A stretch of 64,000 bases of DNA from Psococerastis gibbosa (taxonomy: Eukaryota; Arthropoda; Insecta; Psocodea; Psocidae), in NCBI GenBank assembly GCA_963971405.1, contig OZ020489.1, positions 13,206,001 through 13,270,000 of the forward strand, written 5' to 3'. Shown in pieces: positions 63,797 through 64,000 of the stretch; the first letter of the stretch is position 1, and the number at the start of each line of letters is the position of its first letter. Below the pieces are notes generated by a model. That model was not told the origin of the DNA and searched no databases. It was given only the letters and a program-made list of their open reading frames with translations. The position numbers were made by a program, and so were the translations under genes.

Positions 63797-64000
63797 CTTA
63801 TCGTAGCCCATAGGTCCCTTGTCCAATGCCAACGACCCCGTGGATTTCGGACATTATTTGTATTGTGTCCGTATGAATTTTTGGCCATTCGCAAACTGGT
63901 ATACGTTCTCGATGTCGACCTACACCGGCTGCAAGGGATAATGGACAAGCTGAGACAAGCTTACCATTGACGCAATGAAACAGGCGAAAGCATGACTTAA
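63797..64000. repeat. Dispersed repeat, runs off the right edge
   Basis: Matches 44385-44550 and, at its end, 38900-38985: GGTCCCTTGTCCAATGCCAA, TTCGGACATTATTTGTATTG, AATGGACAAGCTGAGACAAG and CAGGCGAAAGCATGACTTAA. Confidence 0.7.

Overview
The window is eukaryotic, AT-rich and crowded with mobile elements: small multi-exon genes with GT-AG introns lie in a background of LINE tails, tRNA-derived SINEs, foldback MITEs and non-autonomous DNA transposons. The recognisable genes (TMEM165/Gdt1 family, TOLLIP, and a pair of secreted Cys/Gly/Tyr-rich proteins with insect-style signal peptides) point to an arthropod, most likely an insect. A large-genome hemipteran is my guess, but nothing in the sequence fixes the order. 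No bacterial, plasmid, viral or CRISPR feature was seen.

Layout. 1-2.9 kb: two internal exons of a minus-strand TMEM165 gene (2680-2878 and 1694-1869) that runs off the left edge, among SINEs and LINE tails. 2.9-19 kb: almost entirely repeats (tandem arrays, foldbacks, an abundant ~0.83-kb dispersed element here called element Q, an 829-bp hAT-like insertion with an 8-bp target duplication). About 19.3 kb: an unrecognised minus-strand coding exon facing TOLLIP. 19.94-28.97 kb: a complete five-exon TOLLIP gene (+), 282 residues by my splice model, whose 6.1-kb first intron holds a 4.5-kb transposon. 29-48 kb: intergenic, with a second 4.2-kb copy of that transposon (34295-38494), an internally deleted LINE and a SINE. 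48.2-55 kb: two tandem minus-strand two-exon genes for repetitive secreted structural-type proteins with TATA boxes. 55-64 kb: element Q, LINE tails, nested foldbacks, one possible terminal exon of an unknown gene (56910-57131), and nested hAT-like insertions near the right end.

The genes do not form a pathway. TOLLIP is an endosomal/innate-immunity adaptor, TMEM165 a Golgi cation/proton transporter, and the tandem pair is probably a tissue-specific structural secretion (eggshell, cuticle, silk or glandular coat). The most informative part is the transposon archaeology: target-site duplications give exact boundaries for seven insertions, and the order of nested insertions can be read. The best candidate for something undescribed is the 4.2-4.5-kb element with 24-bp terminal inverted repeats and a 7-8-bp target duplication, which carries head-to-head copies of element Q and moved at least once with its passengers. 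Next is a family of foldback elements that share one core but have different outer arms.
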